Shown here: in pieces, positions 16,692 to 25,465 of the stretch
How positions within the stretch are numbered: the first letter of the stretch is position 1
Layout of the letters: the number at the start of each line of letters is the position of its first letter
Assembly (NCBI GenBank): GCA_021787655.1
Contig: JAJYLM010000003.1
Coordinates: 1 to 35,960 of the forward strand
Length of the DNA: 35,960 nucleotides
Direction of reading: 5' to 3'
Origin: a bacterium
GTDB taxonomy: Bacteria > JAMCPX01
Program-made: the position numbers and the translations under genes
Notes under the pieces: generated by a model
Database searches by the model: none
Told to the model about the DNA's origin: nothing
What the model saw: the letters and a program-made list of their open reading frames with translations, nothing else

Positions 16692-17552
16692 CTAAAACGG
16701 GTAAAGGGTAAAGGATACGAGCTGTGTGCTGTTGCTCTGGTTCATGACATCCCCGACGTAGGTGTACGCAAGCGTAAATCGCGGTGCCTTCCATGCAATG
16801 CCGCCGGAAAAGGTCTTGGTGTTCTCGGCCGTTTCCCATGCGTATCCGCCGCGCAATGCGATCTGCTGGACGAAGACCAGCTCACCCCCGGCATGATAGT
16901 CGATGCTGTTCTTTGATGCCACTTCGAGGTTTTTGACGGCGTCGAAAGCAATGGTCAGGACACCATGGAGGATCATGGAAATACCGGTATCGATCAGCCT
17001 CGGCGGAAGCTGATCCCGTGTTCCCCGTATTCTGGTGAGGTTCAATCCTGCAATGGAAAGGTTTAAGAAGGATACACCCGGTGAAAAAATAAGACCGTAT
17101 CCCAGAGATTCGGCCTGACCGGAGAGCGCGCCGGACAACAGGTCCATCCTCCCGGTGACACCGACGCTCAGGACACCGGGCTCGCCGGCGGAGAGCGCCA
17201 TTGCATAGGTGTTCCTCTGGACATAGTCCGATGCCAGTTTATAGATGTCATGGTAATAGCCAAATCCAGCACCGACCTCGGACGTCGTACTGTCGACCGC
17301 CGAGAAATCGAGTCTGCTGCCACTGTACGGGTTGGTAAACAGGTAGCCGGTCTCTGTACCGTAGCGTTTTGTTGCGCTGATGCCGGCTGGGTTCACGATG
17401 ATCGCTGCATTGTCGTCCGCGATAGAACCGAATGCCCCGCCCATACCTGCAGATGCAGGCGTCGCGTATAAATACAGGGAATCAGCGTACGAAGAACAGG
17501 TTGCGAAAAGTATAACAAGAAAGGCTGCTGCTGTAAAAAAGCGCAGCCTCAC
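16692..17552 (-). CDS. PorV/FadL-like outer-membrane beta-barrel protein
   Basis: 286 residues, GTG start overlapping the stop of the upstream OsmC gene by four bases (GTGA). The signal peptide ends around residue 23 (SSYADS). The mature N-terminus ASAGMGGAFGSIADDNAAIIVNPAGI is the hallmark of PorV/UPF0164 and FadL-type barrels, in which the DN...NPAG segment forms the N-terminal plug. The C-terminus ends in LYPF, with a terminal Phe for barrel assembly. It is shorter than FadL (about 420), so substrate transport is not assured; it might be a structural or secretion-associated barrel. It is the last gene of the minus-strand redox run. Confidence 0.8.
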   Translation of the reverse strand: MRLRFFTAAAFLVILFATCSSYADSLYLYATPASAGMGGAFGSIADDNAAIIVNPAGISATKRYGTETGYLFTNPYSGSRLDFSAVDSTTSEVGAGFGYYHDIYKLASDYVQRNTYAMALSAGEPGVLSVGVTGRMDLLSGALSGQAESLGYGLIFSPGVSFLNLSIAGLNLTRIRGTRDQLPPRLIDTGISMILHGVLTIAFDAVKNLEVASKNSIDYHAGGELVFVQQIALRGGYAWETAENTKTFSGGIAWKAPRFTLAYTYVGDVMNQSNSTQLVSFTLYPF

Positions 17553-17980
17553 GGTTTACCTGCTCCAGTTTTCAAGAGCTTGTAGGTATACGATAGTTTT
17601 GCCGTTTTCCCGAGCATTGCAGAGGCAGAGCAAAACTTGTTCTGGGAGAGTTCGATGGCCCGCTCGACGTCCTTTTCCTCCATGGTTCCTTCAATAATAT
17701 ACTCCAAAGTTATGGAGGTATAGACCTTCGGATGCTCTGCAGCCCGTTCGGCATGGATGTTCAGCGTGAAGTTCGTTACCTGCTTGCGCATCTTTTTCAA
17801 GATCGACACGACGTCCATTCCTGTGCACCCGCCTAATCCCGCAAGCAGGAGTTCCATTGGACGCGCGCCGGTATCATCGCCGTCATGAGCTTTTTCTGCA
17901 TCCATCGTCACACGATGATTTGAACCGGTTACGGCCTCAAACTGCATTCCCTGTTTCCACGTGATTTGAGTGGTCGGCAT
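17549..17980 (-). CDS. OsmC/Ohr-family protein
   Basis: 143 residues. It has the two conserved cysteines of the family: Cys52 in LAGLGGCTGMDV and Cys117 in NKFCSASAML. OsmC/Ohr proteins reduce organic hydroperoxides with these thiols; this one is closest to the YhfA-like OsmC branch, whose substrates are less certain. It starts one base after the stop of the flavoprotein gene (TGATATG), so it is in the same operon and fits a peroxide/thiol-defence setting. Confidence 0.9.
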   Translation of the reverse strand: MPTTQITWKQGMQFEAVTGSNHRVTMDAEKAHDGDDTGARPMELLLAGLGGCTGMDVVSILKKMRKQVTNFTLNIHAERAAEHPKVYTSITLEYIIEGTMEEKDVERAIELSQNKFCSASAMLGKTAKLSYTYKLLKTGAGKP

Positions 17981-17981
17981 A

Positions 17982-19334
17982 TCAAACCTTTTTCAAAGCG
18001 TCCGTTGCAGCGACGAGCAGCGGATCCCACACCGGGGCAAAGGGGGGAGCATAGCTGAGATCAAGCCGTGACAGCTCATCCACGGTCATGCCCTTATACA
18101 GTCCCGCTGCAATGATATCTATCCTCTTCGAAACACCTTCACCGCCAGCCATCTGGGCGCCAAGAAGCTTGCCGTTCTTTTTTTCCATGACCAGCTTGAT
18201 GGTGATCGATTTGCCTCCCGGATAGTAGTGCGCACGGGTCTTCGATGTAATGACGCTTGCAACCGCATTCAGTTTGTTGTCGAGGGCTTCCCGTTCGGTC
18301 AGCCCGGTCCGTGCGACCTCGAGGTCGAAGACCTTGACCACGGAGGTTCCCGCAACACCCTTGAATGATTCGTTGGCCCCCGCGATATTGGCTCCGGCTA
18401 TCTTGCCCTGCTTGTTCGCCGTGGTGCCGAGCGGCAGGTAAACGTCTTTTTTCAGGATGATGTGCTTGACGGTTGCACAGTCACCCGCAGCGTAGATGTG
18501 CGGTATGTTGGTCTCCATCTTCTCGTTGACGAGGATGGCGTCATGGACACCCGTTGCCACTCCAGCGGCCTTCGCCACCAGAGAGTTCGGTTTCACGCCG
18601 ATCGACAGGATCACGAGATCGACATCAAAGCTTCCGCCCGATGTTTCTATCCTTATCAGTCCGTTCTCTTTTTGCTCGAACGATTTTACCTCTGTCGATT
18701 TCAGGAGCTTTACACCGTTGCCCTCGAGCGTCTTTTCGACCAGTGCTGTTATTTCGTCATCCATAGTTCCCAGAATGCCCGGAAGCTTTTCGATGACGAT
18801 GACTTCCAGCCCGAGCCATTTCAGCGCTTCCGCCATTTCCATGCCGATGTAACCGGCCCCGATAATGGCCGATCGTTTTAAGGAGTGCGATTTGATAAAT
18901 CCTTTGATCGCAATACCGTCATCGAGTGTCCTGAGCTGGAAAATTGCCGGATTGTCAATGCCCGGAATCGGAGGTTTAACCGCCGATGCTCCGGTTGTTA
19001 CCGCCAGGTAATCGTATGGTACAACGATATCCTTCTTTTCAATGTGATCGATTGCGTGGACTTTTCCCGCCTTTGGATCGATGGAGACAACTTCCGTTCT
19101 GGTCAGCACATCAATGTTCCGTTCAGATTTGAAGCGCTCTTTCGGAATAGCGATCAGGTCCGTATGCTTTTTTGTTAAGTCCATGATGTAGTAGGGGAGG
19201 CCGCACGATCCATAGGATATAAACTCGCTTTTTTCAATCGCCGTGACGGCGAGTGAAGATTTCCTCCGTTTCGCCTGGCTTGCAGCGCTCATCCCTGCTG
19301 CAACCCCGCCCACAATAACAACATTTTCCGCCAT
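17982..19334 (-). CDS. CoA-disulfide reductase / NADH oxidase-type flavoprotein
   Basis: 450 residues; ATG with GGAGAAT upstream. Seen: the FAD-binding GGVAAGMSAA (9-18), the single redox cysteine Cys44 in SYGSCGLPYY as in CoADR/Nox enzymes, a second Rossmann motif GAGYIGMEMAEAL for NAD(P)H, the FAD-contact motif IYAAGDCA, and the C-terminal dimerisation domain with HYYPGG and the Tyr/Pro-rich LSYAPPFAPVWDP. There is no rhodanese extension. Likely activities are reduction of CoA disulfide or persulfide, or of oxygen to water; sequence alone does not decide. It sits with thioredoxins, PDO and OsmC. Confidence 0.88.
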   Translation of the reverse strand: MAENVVIVGGVAAGMSAASQAKRRKSSLAVTAIEKSEFISYGSCGLPYYIMDLTKKHTDLIAIPKERFKSERNIDVLTRTEVVSIDPKAGKVHAIDHIEKKDIVVPYDYLAVTTGASAVKPPIPGIDNPAIFQLRTLDDGIAIKGFIKSHSLKRSAIIGAGYIGMEMAEALKWLGLEVIVIEKLPGILGTMDDEITALVEKTLEGNGVKLLKSTEVKSFEQKENGLIRIETSGGSFDVDLVILSIGVKPNSLVAKAAGVATGVHDAILVNEKMETNIPHIYAAGDCATVKHIILKKDVYLPLGTTANKQGKIAGANIAGANESFKGVAGTSVVKVFDLEVARTGLTEREALDNKLNAVASVITSKTRAHYYPGGKSITIKLVMEKKNGKLLGAQMAGGEGVSKRIDIIAAGLYKGMTVDELSRLDLSYAPPFAPVWDPLLVAATDALKKV

Positions 19335-19382
19335 CTGGAGATTCTCCTTCTCTTGTGTCTGCCGCGCTGCGGTCAGACTGCT

Positions 19383-20033
19383 TTATCTGTTCGGTTCGAG
19401 TGCAGAAATGACACCGTCGACAAATTGATCCTCGGGCAGTGCACCCACGAATTCGACTCCGTCATTGATGACCGTCTTGGGGACGGACTGAACGCTGTAC
19501 TTGTTGCTGATGTCCGGAAATTCTGTTGCTTCTACCATGTCTGCGGTAACGAATGAATTTTCTATCGCTATCTTATGTGCCGTGCGGACTGCTTTCGGGC
19601 AGTAGGGACAGCTCGGTGTCACGAACACCTGTATTCTCACCGGCTTGTTGATAGCCTGGAGCTTCTTTTTGGATTCTTCGGTCAGATGGCTGCTGCCTTC
19701 TGATACGTCCATGATGTCCTCGATGACCGAGGCGAACTCGTACCCGGCCGGTATGCCGTAGTACCGGATGCCGTAATCCCGTGTGCCTTCTATGATGAGT
19801 GCAGGGTATTTGTCGATCTTGTACTGTTCCTTTTTATCGTTTTGTTGTGCGAAATCATAATGCTCGACCTTGATCTTGTCCGAGAGAGAACCCAGCTCAT
19901 CGATGAGCATCTTCTCGTCGTTGCAGTAGGTGCAGTTTTCTTCCTGCGTGAACAGGACAAGTTTTACGTCGTTCTTCATTTTGGAAAATTCATTCTTTAA
20001 GTACTCTTTGTCTTTCTCTTGCAGTAAACCCAT
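19383..20033 (-). CDS. glutaredoxin-like protein disulfide oxidoreductase (PDO)
   Basis: 216 residues, made of two thioredoxin folds in tandem, each with its own active site: Cys34-TY-Cys37 and Cys142-PY-Cys145. This double-domain layout is that of PDO, best known from archaea and thermophilic bacteria, where it moves electrons from thioredoxin reductase to protein disulfides. The cis-Pro motifs KYPALII and SVPKTVI follow each site. No signal peptide, so it is cytoplasmic. It lies 11 bases after trxB, which suggests that reductase is its electron source. Confidence 0.9.
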   Translation of the reverse strand: MGLLQEKDKEYLKNEFSKMKNDVKLVLFTQEENCTYCNDEKMLIDELGSLSDKIKVEHYDFAQQNDKKEQYKIDKYPALIIEGTRDYGIRYYGIPAGYEFASVIEDIMDVSEGSSHLTEESKKKLQAINKPVRIQVFVTPSCPYCPKAVRTAHKIAIENSFVTADMVEATEFPDISNKYSVQSVPKTVINDGVEFVGALPEDQFVDGVISALEPNR

Positions 20034-20044
20034 GTTTCCTCCGT

Positions 20045-21028
20045 TTATTTTTTTACCATTTCCAGCCGTTCGATATACCGCTGGACCGACGAGCCGGCCA
20101 TGGCACCATCGCCCACAGCGGTTGCAACCTGGCGTACCATTTTCGAACGTATGTCTCCGGCTGCAAAGATACCCGGCTGGTTCGTTCCCATTTCGCTGTC
20201 GGTAACAATATACCCGTTTTCATCGAGCATTACCATATCTTTTACGAAACCCGTATTCGGCTTGTTGCCGATAAAGACAAAAACACCGTCTATCCTCTTT
20301 TCGGCCACCGTGTTTGTTTTCAGGTTCCTGACGGCAACTGCCTCGACTGTTTTTTTCCCTTTTATTTCGGTGATAACGGAATCCCATATGAATTCTATGG
20401 AAGGAATGCCGAATGCACGCTCCTGCAGTATTTTTTCGGCCCTCAATTTGTCTCTCCTGTGGACGACAAAGACTTTCTTCGCAAACCGTGTCAGGAATAT
20501 GGCATCACCGATGGCGGTATCACCTCCGCCGACCACGATGACTTCCTTGTCCTTGAAGAAAGCACCGTCGCATTGCGCACAGTACGAAACGCCCCGGCCG
20601 GTAAAAAGTTTTTCACCGGGGACGTTGAGCTTGATGTTTTGGGTGCCCGCCGCAAGAATGACCGTTTTGGCCGTTATTCTCCGCTCGTCCGTTGTATTGA
20701 CGATCCTGTTCGCGCCGTCGCATTCTATGCCGGTCGCTCCTATCTCGCAGATCTCGACACCAAACGAGCGCGCCTGTTCCTCCATCGACGAGGTCAGATC
20801 CGAACCTGAAATGCCCTTGGGGAATCCCGGATAATTTTCGACGATATCGGCAACAACGATCTCTCCCCCGATTGCTTTTTCCTCGAGGAGCAAGGTCTTC
20901 AGTTTTGCCCTGCCGGCGTAAATACCCGCGGTCATTCCCGCAGGACCGCCGCCGATGATCACGCAGTCATAGGAGTCGCAGGCAGGTTTCTGCTCGGCCT
21001 TGTCAATTGTTAAGTCTGATAAGAGCAT
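20045..21028 (-). CDS. trxB: thioredoxin reductase
   Basis: 327 residues from ATG 21028, chosen because the family core (YDCVIIGGGPAGMTAGIYA) begins about 20 residues later; the open frame continues upstream but without family similarity. An in-frame ATG at 21046 would add six residues. Seen: the FAD GGGPAG motif, CAQC at about 150-153 (redox pair), the GGGDTAIGDA NADPH motif, and GIFAAGDIR near the C-terminus. It overlaps the end of the upstream thioredoxin gene by 26 bases, so the two are coupled. It probably reduces one or both thioredoxins and the PDO. Confidence 0.93.
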   Translation of the reverse strand: MLLSDLTIDKAEQKPACDSYDCVIIGGGPAGMTAGIYAGRAKLKTLLLEEKAIGGEIVVADIVENYPGFPKGISGSDLTSSMEEQARSFGVEICEIGATGIECDGANRIVNTTDERRITAKTVILAAGTQNIKLNVPGEKLFTGRGVSYCAQCDGAFFKDKEVIVVGGGDTAIGDAIFLTRFAKKVFVVHRRDKLRAEKILQERAFGIPSIEFIWDSVITEIKGKKTVEAVAVRNLKTNTVAEKRIDGVFVFIGNKPNTGFVKDMVMLDENGYIVTDSEMGTNQPGIFAAGDIRSKMVRQVATAVGDGAMAGSSVQRYIERLEMVKK

Positions 21029-21386
21029 TTTCGATAAACCTCTCATACTCGGACAGTTTTGTTGCACCGACCAGCCGTTCCACCGAATTACTCTGGTAGT
21101 ACAGCACCAGCGTGGGAATACTCGAAATCTGATAGGTCGAAACAATGTTCGGACACGCATCGGCGTTGACCCTGTAAAACAGGAGCTTGTTCTTGTACTT
21201 CTCGGCAAGCTTCTCAAGCAGGGGCTTGGCGGCATGACACGAGGCACACCACTCGGCCCAGAAATCAACGAGGACCAGCTTGTCCGATTTCAATACGAGG
21301 CTGTAAAATTCTTCGCAGTTGATCTGTATCAGAAATTGAGATTCAGCTTTTAAATTTTTTTGACCTTCTGTCACCGGTTTTACCAT
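21003..21386 (-). CDS. thioredoxin-like protein with WCASC active site
   Basis: 127 residues; ATG after AAGGAAA. Thioredoxin fold with DFWAEWCASCHAAKP (Cys47, Cys50) and cis-Pro in SIPTLVLYY. The usual Gly-Pro between the cysteines is Ala-Ser, which should change the redox potential and target range. It has an N-terminal extension of about 20 residues over a minimal thioredoxin. It lies between the classical-type thioredoxin and trxB and overlaps the latter. Confidence 0.88.
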   Translation of the reverse strand: MVKPVTEGQKNLKAESQFLIQINCEEFYSLVLKSDKLVLVDFWAEWCASCHAAKPLLEKLAEKYKNKLLFYRVNADACPNIVSTYQISSIPTLVLYYQSNSVERLVGATKLSEYERFIENALIRLNN

Positions 21387-21397
21387 GCACGGTTTCC

Positions 21398-21730
21398 TTA
21401 CGGTTTTAAAACCTTGGTGAACATCTTCTCGATGTTGGATTTCGGTACGGCACCGACGATTTGGTCGACGACCTTGCCGTTGTTGAACAGGATGATGGTC
21501 GGAATGCCCATGATATTGTACTGCGTCGGAGTCCGTGGGTTCTCGTCCGTGTTCATCCTGCTGAACTTTATCTTGCCGCCGTACTGCTCAGACAGCGACC
21601 GGAACGCCGGCTCCACCATCTTGCACGGTACGCACCACTCTGCCCAAAAGTCCACAACAACGGGTTGTCCCGCTGTCAATACCTCTTTCTCGAAATTGTC
21701 GTCTGTCACGACAGACATTGTTTCACTCAT
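21398..21730 (-). CDS. trxA: thioredoxin
   Basis: 110 residues from ATG 21730, chosen because AGGAGGAA precedes it; the frame is open further upstream but has no other good site. Motifs: VVVDFWAEWCVPCKMVEPAF with Cys33 and Cys36, and cis-Pro in MGIPTIILF. The active site WCVPC is a mild variant of WCGPC. The 68 bases before it, rich in A/T on the minus strand, may hold an extra promoter, but no clear -35/-10 pair stands out. Confidence 0.92.
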   Translation of the reverse strand: MSETMSVVTDDNFEKEVLTAGQPVVVDFWAEWCVPCKMVEPAFRSLSEQYGGKIKFSRMNTDENPRTPTQYNIMGIPTIILFNNGKVVDQIVGAVPKSNIEKMFTKVLKP

Positions 21731-21798
21731 ATTCAGTTCCTCCTGCCTCTCCGGCGATTTGTAGTTCTTATAGTTTAAAATATAATAATCAAAGCGTA

Positions 21799-22695
21799 TC
21801 ACTCCTGCTGTAAAAACCACTCATATGTCTTTCTGATTCCTTCCTCGATGCCGACCCGCGGTTTCCAGCCCAGGGAGGCTGCTTTGGTGTTCGATAATAT
21901 ATCAATTTGATCATTCCGTTTCATTATTTCAAGAGGCAGATCCTGCTTCCCTGCAATCCGCTGGAATATCGTGAGGAGGTCGCCGACCGGTACGCCGCTC
22001 CCTGAACCGATGTTGACGATCTCGTTGTCCCATGCCGGATCAAGGGATGCAATAAGTGCACTCACTGCATCATCGACGTACAGGAAATCGTAGTGCGATC
22101 CCGGGCTGTCGTACAGCTTGACCTTGTTGTTGCGGACGATACCGTACGCCATGTCGAACATCGGATTTCGTTCCATAAAGGGCCCGTACAACCGTGAAAA
22201 CCGCAGGATCGTCGACGGCACTCCGAACTTGTTTTTATAGAGTCCCATCATGTTCTCCGCATTCCACTTTGTAAAGCCGTAATAGCCGGCAGAAGGGACA
22301 GGATCCGTTTCCTGCGCATGGTCGTTGCTCTTGTAGACTGCTGCAGACGAAGAAAAGATCATTTTCTTCAGTTTTGCGCGGCGGGCCATTTCGAGGACGT
22401 TGACGGTTCCGAGGACGTTCACCTTGAAACATCCGAGCGGCTCCTCGGTGGCCTTTCTCTCGGAAGAAATACTGGCGAGGTGGAAAACATACTCGACGTC
22501 CCTCAGAGGGTGCTCCAGATCCTCGAATTTTGTCACGTCCCCGGGAAAGAACCGGAACAGGCTGGTGTGCAGGAGCTGTTCAATCGACGCCTTTTTGGAC
22601 CGGGCTATTCCGTGGACTTCGTGACCCTGGCCGGTCAGGGCACGGGCAAGATGGCTGCCCAGAAGGCTGGTGACACCGGTTATTCCGATCTTCAT
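21799..22695 (-). CDS. NAD-dependent epimerase/dehydratase (extended SDR)
   Basis: 298 residues. Extended short-chain dehydrogenase: the glycine motif TGVTSLLG (6-13) binds NAD(P), the catalytic Ser lies in IFSSSAAVY, and Tyr139-x3-Lys143 is in YYGFTK. Similar proteins are UDP-glucose-4-epimerase-like nucleotide-sugar enzymes; the exact sugar is not evident. The ATG directly abuts the stop of the deoxyhypusine-synthase-like gene (TAAATG), so they are cotranscribed. Confidence 0.88.
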   Translation of the reverse strand: MKIGITGVTSLLGSHLARALTGQGHEVHGIARSKKASIEQLLHTSLFRFFPGDVTKFEDLEHPLRDVEYVFHLASISSERKATEEPLGCFKVNVLGTVNVLEMARRAKLKKMIFSSSAAVYKSNDHAQETDPVPSAGYYGFTKWNAENMMGLYKNKFGVPSTILRFSRLYGPFMERNPMFDMAYGIVRNNKVKLYDSPGSHYDFLYVDDAVSALIASLDPAWDNEIVNIGSGSGVPVGDLLTIFQRIAGKQDLPLEIMKRNDQIDILSNTKAASLGWKPRVGIEEGIRKTYEWFLQQE

Positions 22696-23640
22696 TTACG
22701 CCTCGAGTGCTTCCAGAACAAGGGCCGTCAACAGCGGAAACATAATTTCGTGGTGTCCTGTTATTGCATATCCATGACCCCCGGTCTTGGTCGGCCTCTT
22801 GACAACATTTTCGAGGGGCCTGTAGTGCTGGATCATGTCCATATTGATGGCTGTAAAATCTTTTATGTCATATCCGATGTTTCGCGCGATGGACAGTGCC
22901 TTCAGGAACACTTCCGGAAGAATGACGGCAGAACCGATATTGATAATGACGCCGTTCTCCAGCATCGTCACGATGGACGCAAATTTCCTGAAGTCGATCT
23001 CTGTTGCTTTTCCGATGGCAGCACCGTCAGCCTTCGGGTGCATATGGATGATGTCGGTCCCGTATGCGACGTGGACCGTGAGGGGGATGCCGAGTTTATA
23101 CGCGTTGTAGGTTATACTCATGTCCTTATGCGGGGGAGCGCTGTCGGCAAGCATCTTGCCTGCTGCTTCTCCCAGACCCATATTGTGCGCGGCGCCCGCA
23201 ATGATGGCATCGTTGAGAAGCGATCCTGTTTCCTCTGCCATACCGAAACTCCCGTCTTTGATGGTGACGGCAACGTCTTCGGATGTCTCACCGATCAGGG
23301 CGATCTCCGTGTCATGGATAACGCCGGCCCCCTGCATTGCCAGGGCGGTGATAATCTTCTTTTCCATCAATTGAATGACCAGCGGGGCAAGTCCGACCTT
23401 GATGACACTGTCTCCCATTGCAAGTATCACCTGCTTGTTGTTTTTCTTTGCGGCGGCTATCGCTGCGGCTGATGCGAGAAGTTCATCGGCTTTGAGAAAC
23501 TTCGGCAGGCTGCCCATGAATTCCTTCACCGACATTCCCGTGCGGTAGGGCAGTGCAAAATCCTGTATTTTGACCTTGTTCTTCCGTGTTTTGATTGAAC
23601 TCGTTGTTACCCGTTTCAGATCGATCGGTTCTGCTTTCAT
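22696..23640 (-). CDS. deoxyhypusine synthase-like protein
   Basis: 314 residues. The segments MGDSVIKVGLAPLVIQLM, ALAMQGAGVIHDTEIAL and, at the C-terminus, EIMFPLLTALVLEAL resemble the NAD-binding fold of deoxyhypusine synthase (compare the family's TTAGGVEEDL and VFPLLV regions). Bacteria have no eIF5A, so the substrate must differ; some bacterial members act on polyamines (homospermidine synthase). I could not place the active-site Lys of the WGKI motif with confidence; Lys-rich VKRPTKTGG is in about the right place. Upstream AGAGGA serves as ribosome-binding site. Family call moderate, function unknown. Confidence 0.6.
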   Translation of the reverse strand: MKAEPIDLKRVTTSSIKTRKNKVKIQDFALPYRTGMSVKEFMGSLPKFLKADELLASAAAIAAAKKNNKQVILAMGDSVIKVGLAPLVIQLMEKKIITALAMQGAGVIHDTEIALIGETSEDVAVTIKDGSFGMAEETGSLLNDAIIAGAAHNMGLGEAAGKMLADSAPPHKDMSITYNAYKLGIPLTVHVAYGTDIIHMHPKADGAAIGKATEIDFRKFASIVTMLENGVIINIGSAVILPEVFLKALSIARNIGYDIKDFTAINMDMIQHYRPLENVVKRPTKTGGHGYAITGHHEIMFPLLTALVLEALEA

Positions 23641-23737
23641 GCTCTGTTTTTCCTCTCTTTATTAAAGTTTATGTGTTGGCCGTGCTGCAAACGTACCATG
23701 ATTTTCTCCGGTTGAACAATCGGCTGCCGGCTCGTCA

Positions 23738-24310
23738 TTATGCTCGGTTTCCTGACGACGCAAACGTAAAGCGCAGTTCGGTGATTGGATCTCCCGAGCA
23801 CTGGCATGCAACGATTTTCGATTGAATGTCGTTCAGTTTGCACATGCTGAGAAATTGTTCGAGCCATCCCTGCACGTTCTTAACGTGCGCCATATCGATG
23901 TCCGCAAAGTCCCTGATGGTAACGACTGCTTCGTTCTTTGAAAGGATTGCGACTTCGGCGACGCCGGTATCGAAATAGCTGCTCCAAACGCTCATCGCCC
24001 GGGTAATGAGTGTCCTGGGGTCGACAAACGTCAGGAAGATTTTATAGATGCTCTTGAGGTCGTGTTCGGCAGACAGCCTCCCTTGCTGGACGCAGTAGGA
24101 CAAATCTCCGCTGCCCACGGTTTTGTCGAGCGTTTTCAGGAGGTCCGTGTAAAGCTTGTAGGGATACCACGCAGTCAGCAGTATGTGTTCGTCCATGTAT
24201 TTCCGGGTTTCGTCCGGGAGCGCATTGATAATCCCGGGGAGGGTACCCTTGAGGTTCTTTTTTATAAATTTTATCAAGCCGAGAATAGCAACGCCCTTTA
24301 CCTGTGCCAT
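23738..24310 (-). CDS. hypothetical protein, possibly TIGR02265/V4R-like
   Basis: 190 residues from ATG 24310, chosen because AGAAGG sits at the right distance; a GTG at 24316 is too close to it. The protein is alpha/beta, without signal peptide or clear membrane helix. The second half, with DFADIDMAHVKNVQGWLEQFL followed by KIVACQCSGDPITELRFTF, resembles the end of V4R/heme-NO-binding-type domains and of the TIGR02265/DUF2378 family seen in Myxococcus and Geobacter relatives, where a Cys-x-Gly-Asp-Pro-x-x-x-x-x-Phe pattern recurs. Such domains sense small ligands. I am not sure of the family. It lies 97 bases upstream of the deoxyhypusine-synthase-like gene, same strand. Confidence 0.65.
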   Translation of the reverse strand: MAQVKGVAILGLIKFIKKNLKGTLPGIINALPDETRKYMDEHILLTAWYPYKLYTDLLKTLDKTVGSGDLSYCVQQGRLSAEHDLKSIYKIFLTFVDPRTLITRAMSVWSSYFDTGVAEVAILSKNEAVVTIRDFADIDMAHVKNVQGWLEQFLSMCKLNDIQSKIVACQCSGDPITELRFTFASSGNRA

Positions 24311-24549
24311 TGTCACCCTTCTGTCAATATTTTCCTGTGCAGCGGGACGATGATCGTGTCGTGCGGGAGTGCCCGCTCCCGTTCAGGATACTGTAAGGCT
24401 ATGCCATATCATTTGACCAGTCAACAAGTTAGCCTGAAATCGGTATTTCTCTGATTTTCCATGACAGGTGCCGCGTCGAACACCGGTTCTGCCGACAGTT
24501 TATGATCCACCTCATACACATGCACGGCATTCGTTGTTACCTTGTCAGT

Positions 24550-25308
24550 ATGAAGCTGAAGGCCATTCCATTTCCAAGAGAATATGGTTCATGGGGCATA
24601 CTCATCACCTCGTGCATCATGGGTGTTGCCCTGCAGCGGGGACCGGTGACGGCTGTGACCGTGCTTGCGCTCGCGGGTATTTCACTGCTCTTCATGACGA
24701 AGGCCCCCCTGTCTGCTTTCGTTCGAAGGCGGCACGGCCCGGACCTTGCGGTGAGTGCCGTCTATGCTGGCGGAGGATTGCTCTTCCTGTGGCCTGCACT
24801 TTCAGCAGTCCGCCCGGGAACACTGCTGCTCCTGGCGGTCGTCCCGGTCCTTACCATTGCAGTGTATGCCCTGTCTGCCTTCCTTCACCGGGAGCGCGCA
24901 GTCGTCGTGGAATTTTTTGCCATGGCAACGCTCACACTCCCTGTCCTGTTCTTCTCGCTTGCAGAACGTCACCCGGTGAATGTACGGATGTCTGCACTGT
25001 GGCTTCTGTCGTTTCTCTACTTCTCGGCAAGTATTCTCAAGGTCAAGATGCTCATCTTCAGAACGCGCGGGTTCAGGATTGCCAACGTGACCTACCTGAT
25101 CGCGGTCGCCGGCGTGTTCGCAGTGCTCATTGCCGAACGTGCGGTACCCGTTGGCGCGGGCTTCGCTTTTTTGCCGCTCGTCGAAAATGTCGTCAGTACG
25201 TTTGTGCAGCGTGACGGCAGAAGAAATCTCAAACGTGTCGGAATACTCGAGCTCGTGAAAGGATGCATATTTGCTCTTGTTCTCATCCTTGCGGCAGTTT
25301 CCGCGTGA
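24550..25308 (+). CDS. YwiC-like multi-pass membrane protein
   Basis: 252 residues from ATG 24550; in-frame ATGs at 24502 and 24520 would lengthen it by 16 or 10 residues, but none has a clear ribosome-binding site and the family motif PREYGSWG then falls close to the N-terminus, as in YwiC-like proteins (usually PRxHGAWG). Seven or so hydrophobic helices follow. YwiC-like proteins are often linked to nitrate/anaerobic respiration gene sets, but their activity is unknown; they share topology with UbiA-type prenyltransferases, yet no DDxxD motif is visible here. It is divergently oriented from the gene at 23738-24310. Confidence 0.75.
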   Translation: MKLKAIPFPREYGSWGILITSCIMGVALQRGPVTAVTVLALAGISLLFMTKAPLSAFVRRRHGPDLAVSAVYAGGGLLFLWPALSAVRPGTLLLLAVVPVLTIAVYALSAFLHRERAVVVEFFAMATLTLPVLFFSLAERHPVNVRMSALWLLSFLYFSASILKVKMLIFRTRGFRIANVTYLIAVAGVFAVLIAERAVPVGAGFAFLPLVENVVSTFVQRDGRRNLKRVGILELVKGCIFALVLILAAVSA

Positions 25309-25365
25309 ACAAAGCAGGATCCTGTAACGGTGCTCAGCACCGTTCTCCGTACACCGCGCGCGCTT

Positions 25366-25391
25366 TTTCCCGAGGGAAATTGGTTTTTTTT
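25366..25391 (+). terminator. possible terminator after the YwiC-like gene
   Basis: A short stem TTTCC (25366-25370) / GGAAA (25375-25379) with a CGAG tetraloop is followed by TTGG and eight T. A further hairpin (AACGGTG 25326-25332 with CACCGTT 25338-25344) lies just upstream. The stem is short, so efficiency is doubtful. Confidence 0.4.
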
Positions 25392-25465
25392 GCCGGTGCG
25401 GCAATCCCGCAAACAGCAACAATAAAAAATATCGTCATCAAACGAAAAAAATATTCTTTTTCATC

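Noticed and set aside
22318-23472. 384-codon plus-strand frame over the epimerase and deoxyhypusine-synthase-like genes
   Set aside because: It spans two real genes on the other strand, with low-complexity, charge-biased translation and no ribosome-binding site.
24468-25214. 248-codon plus-strand frame overlapping the YwiC-like gene in another frame
   Set aside because: Cys/Arg/Pro-rich translation without domains; the alternate frame encodes clear membrane helices and the PREYGSWG motif.
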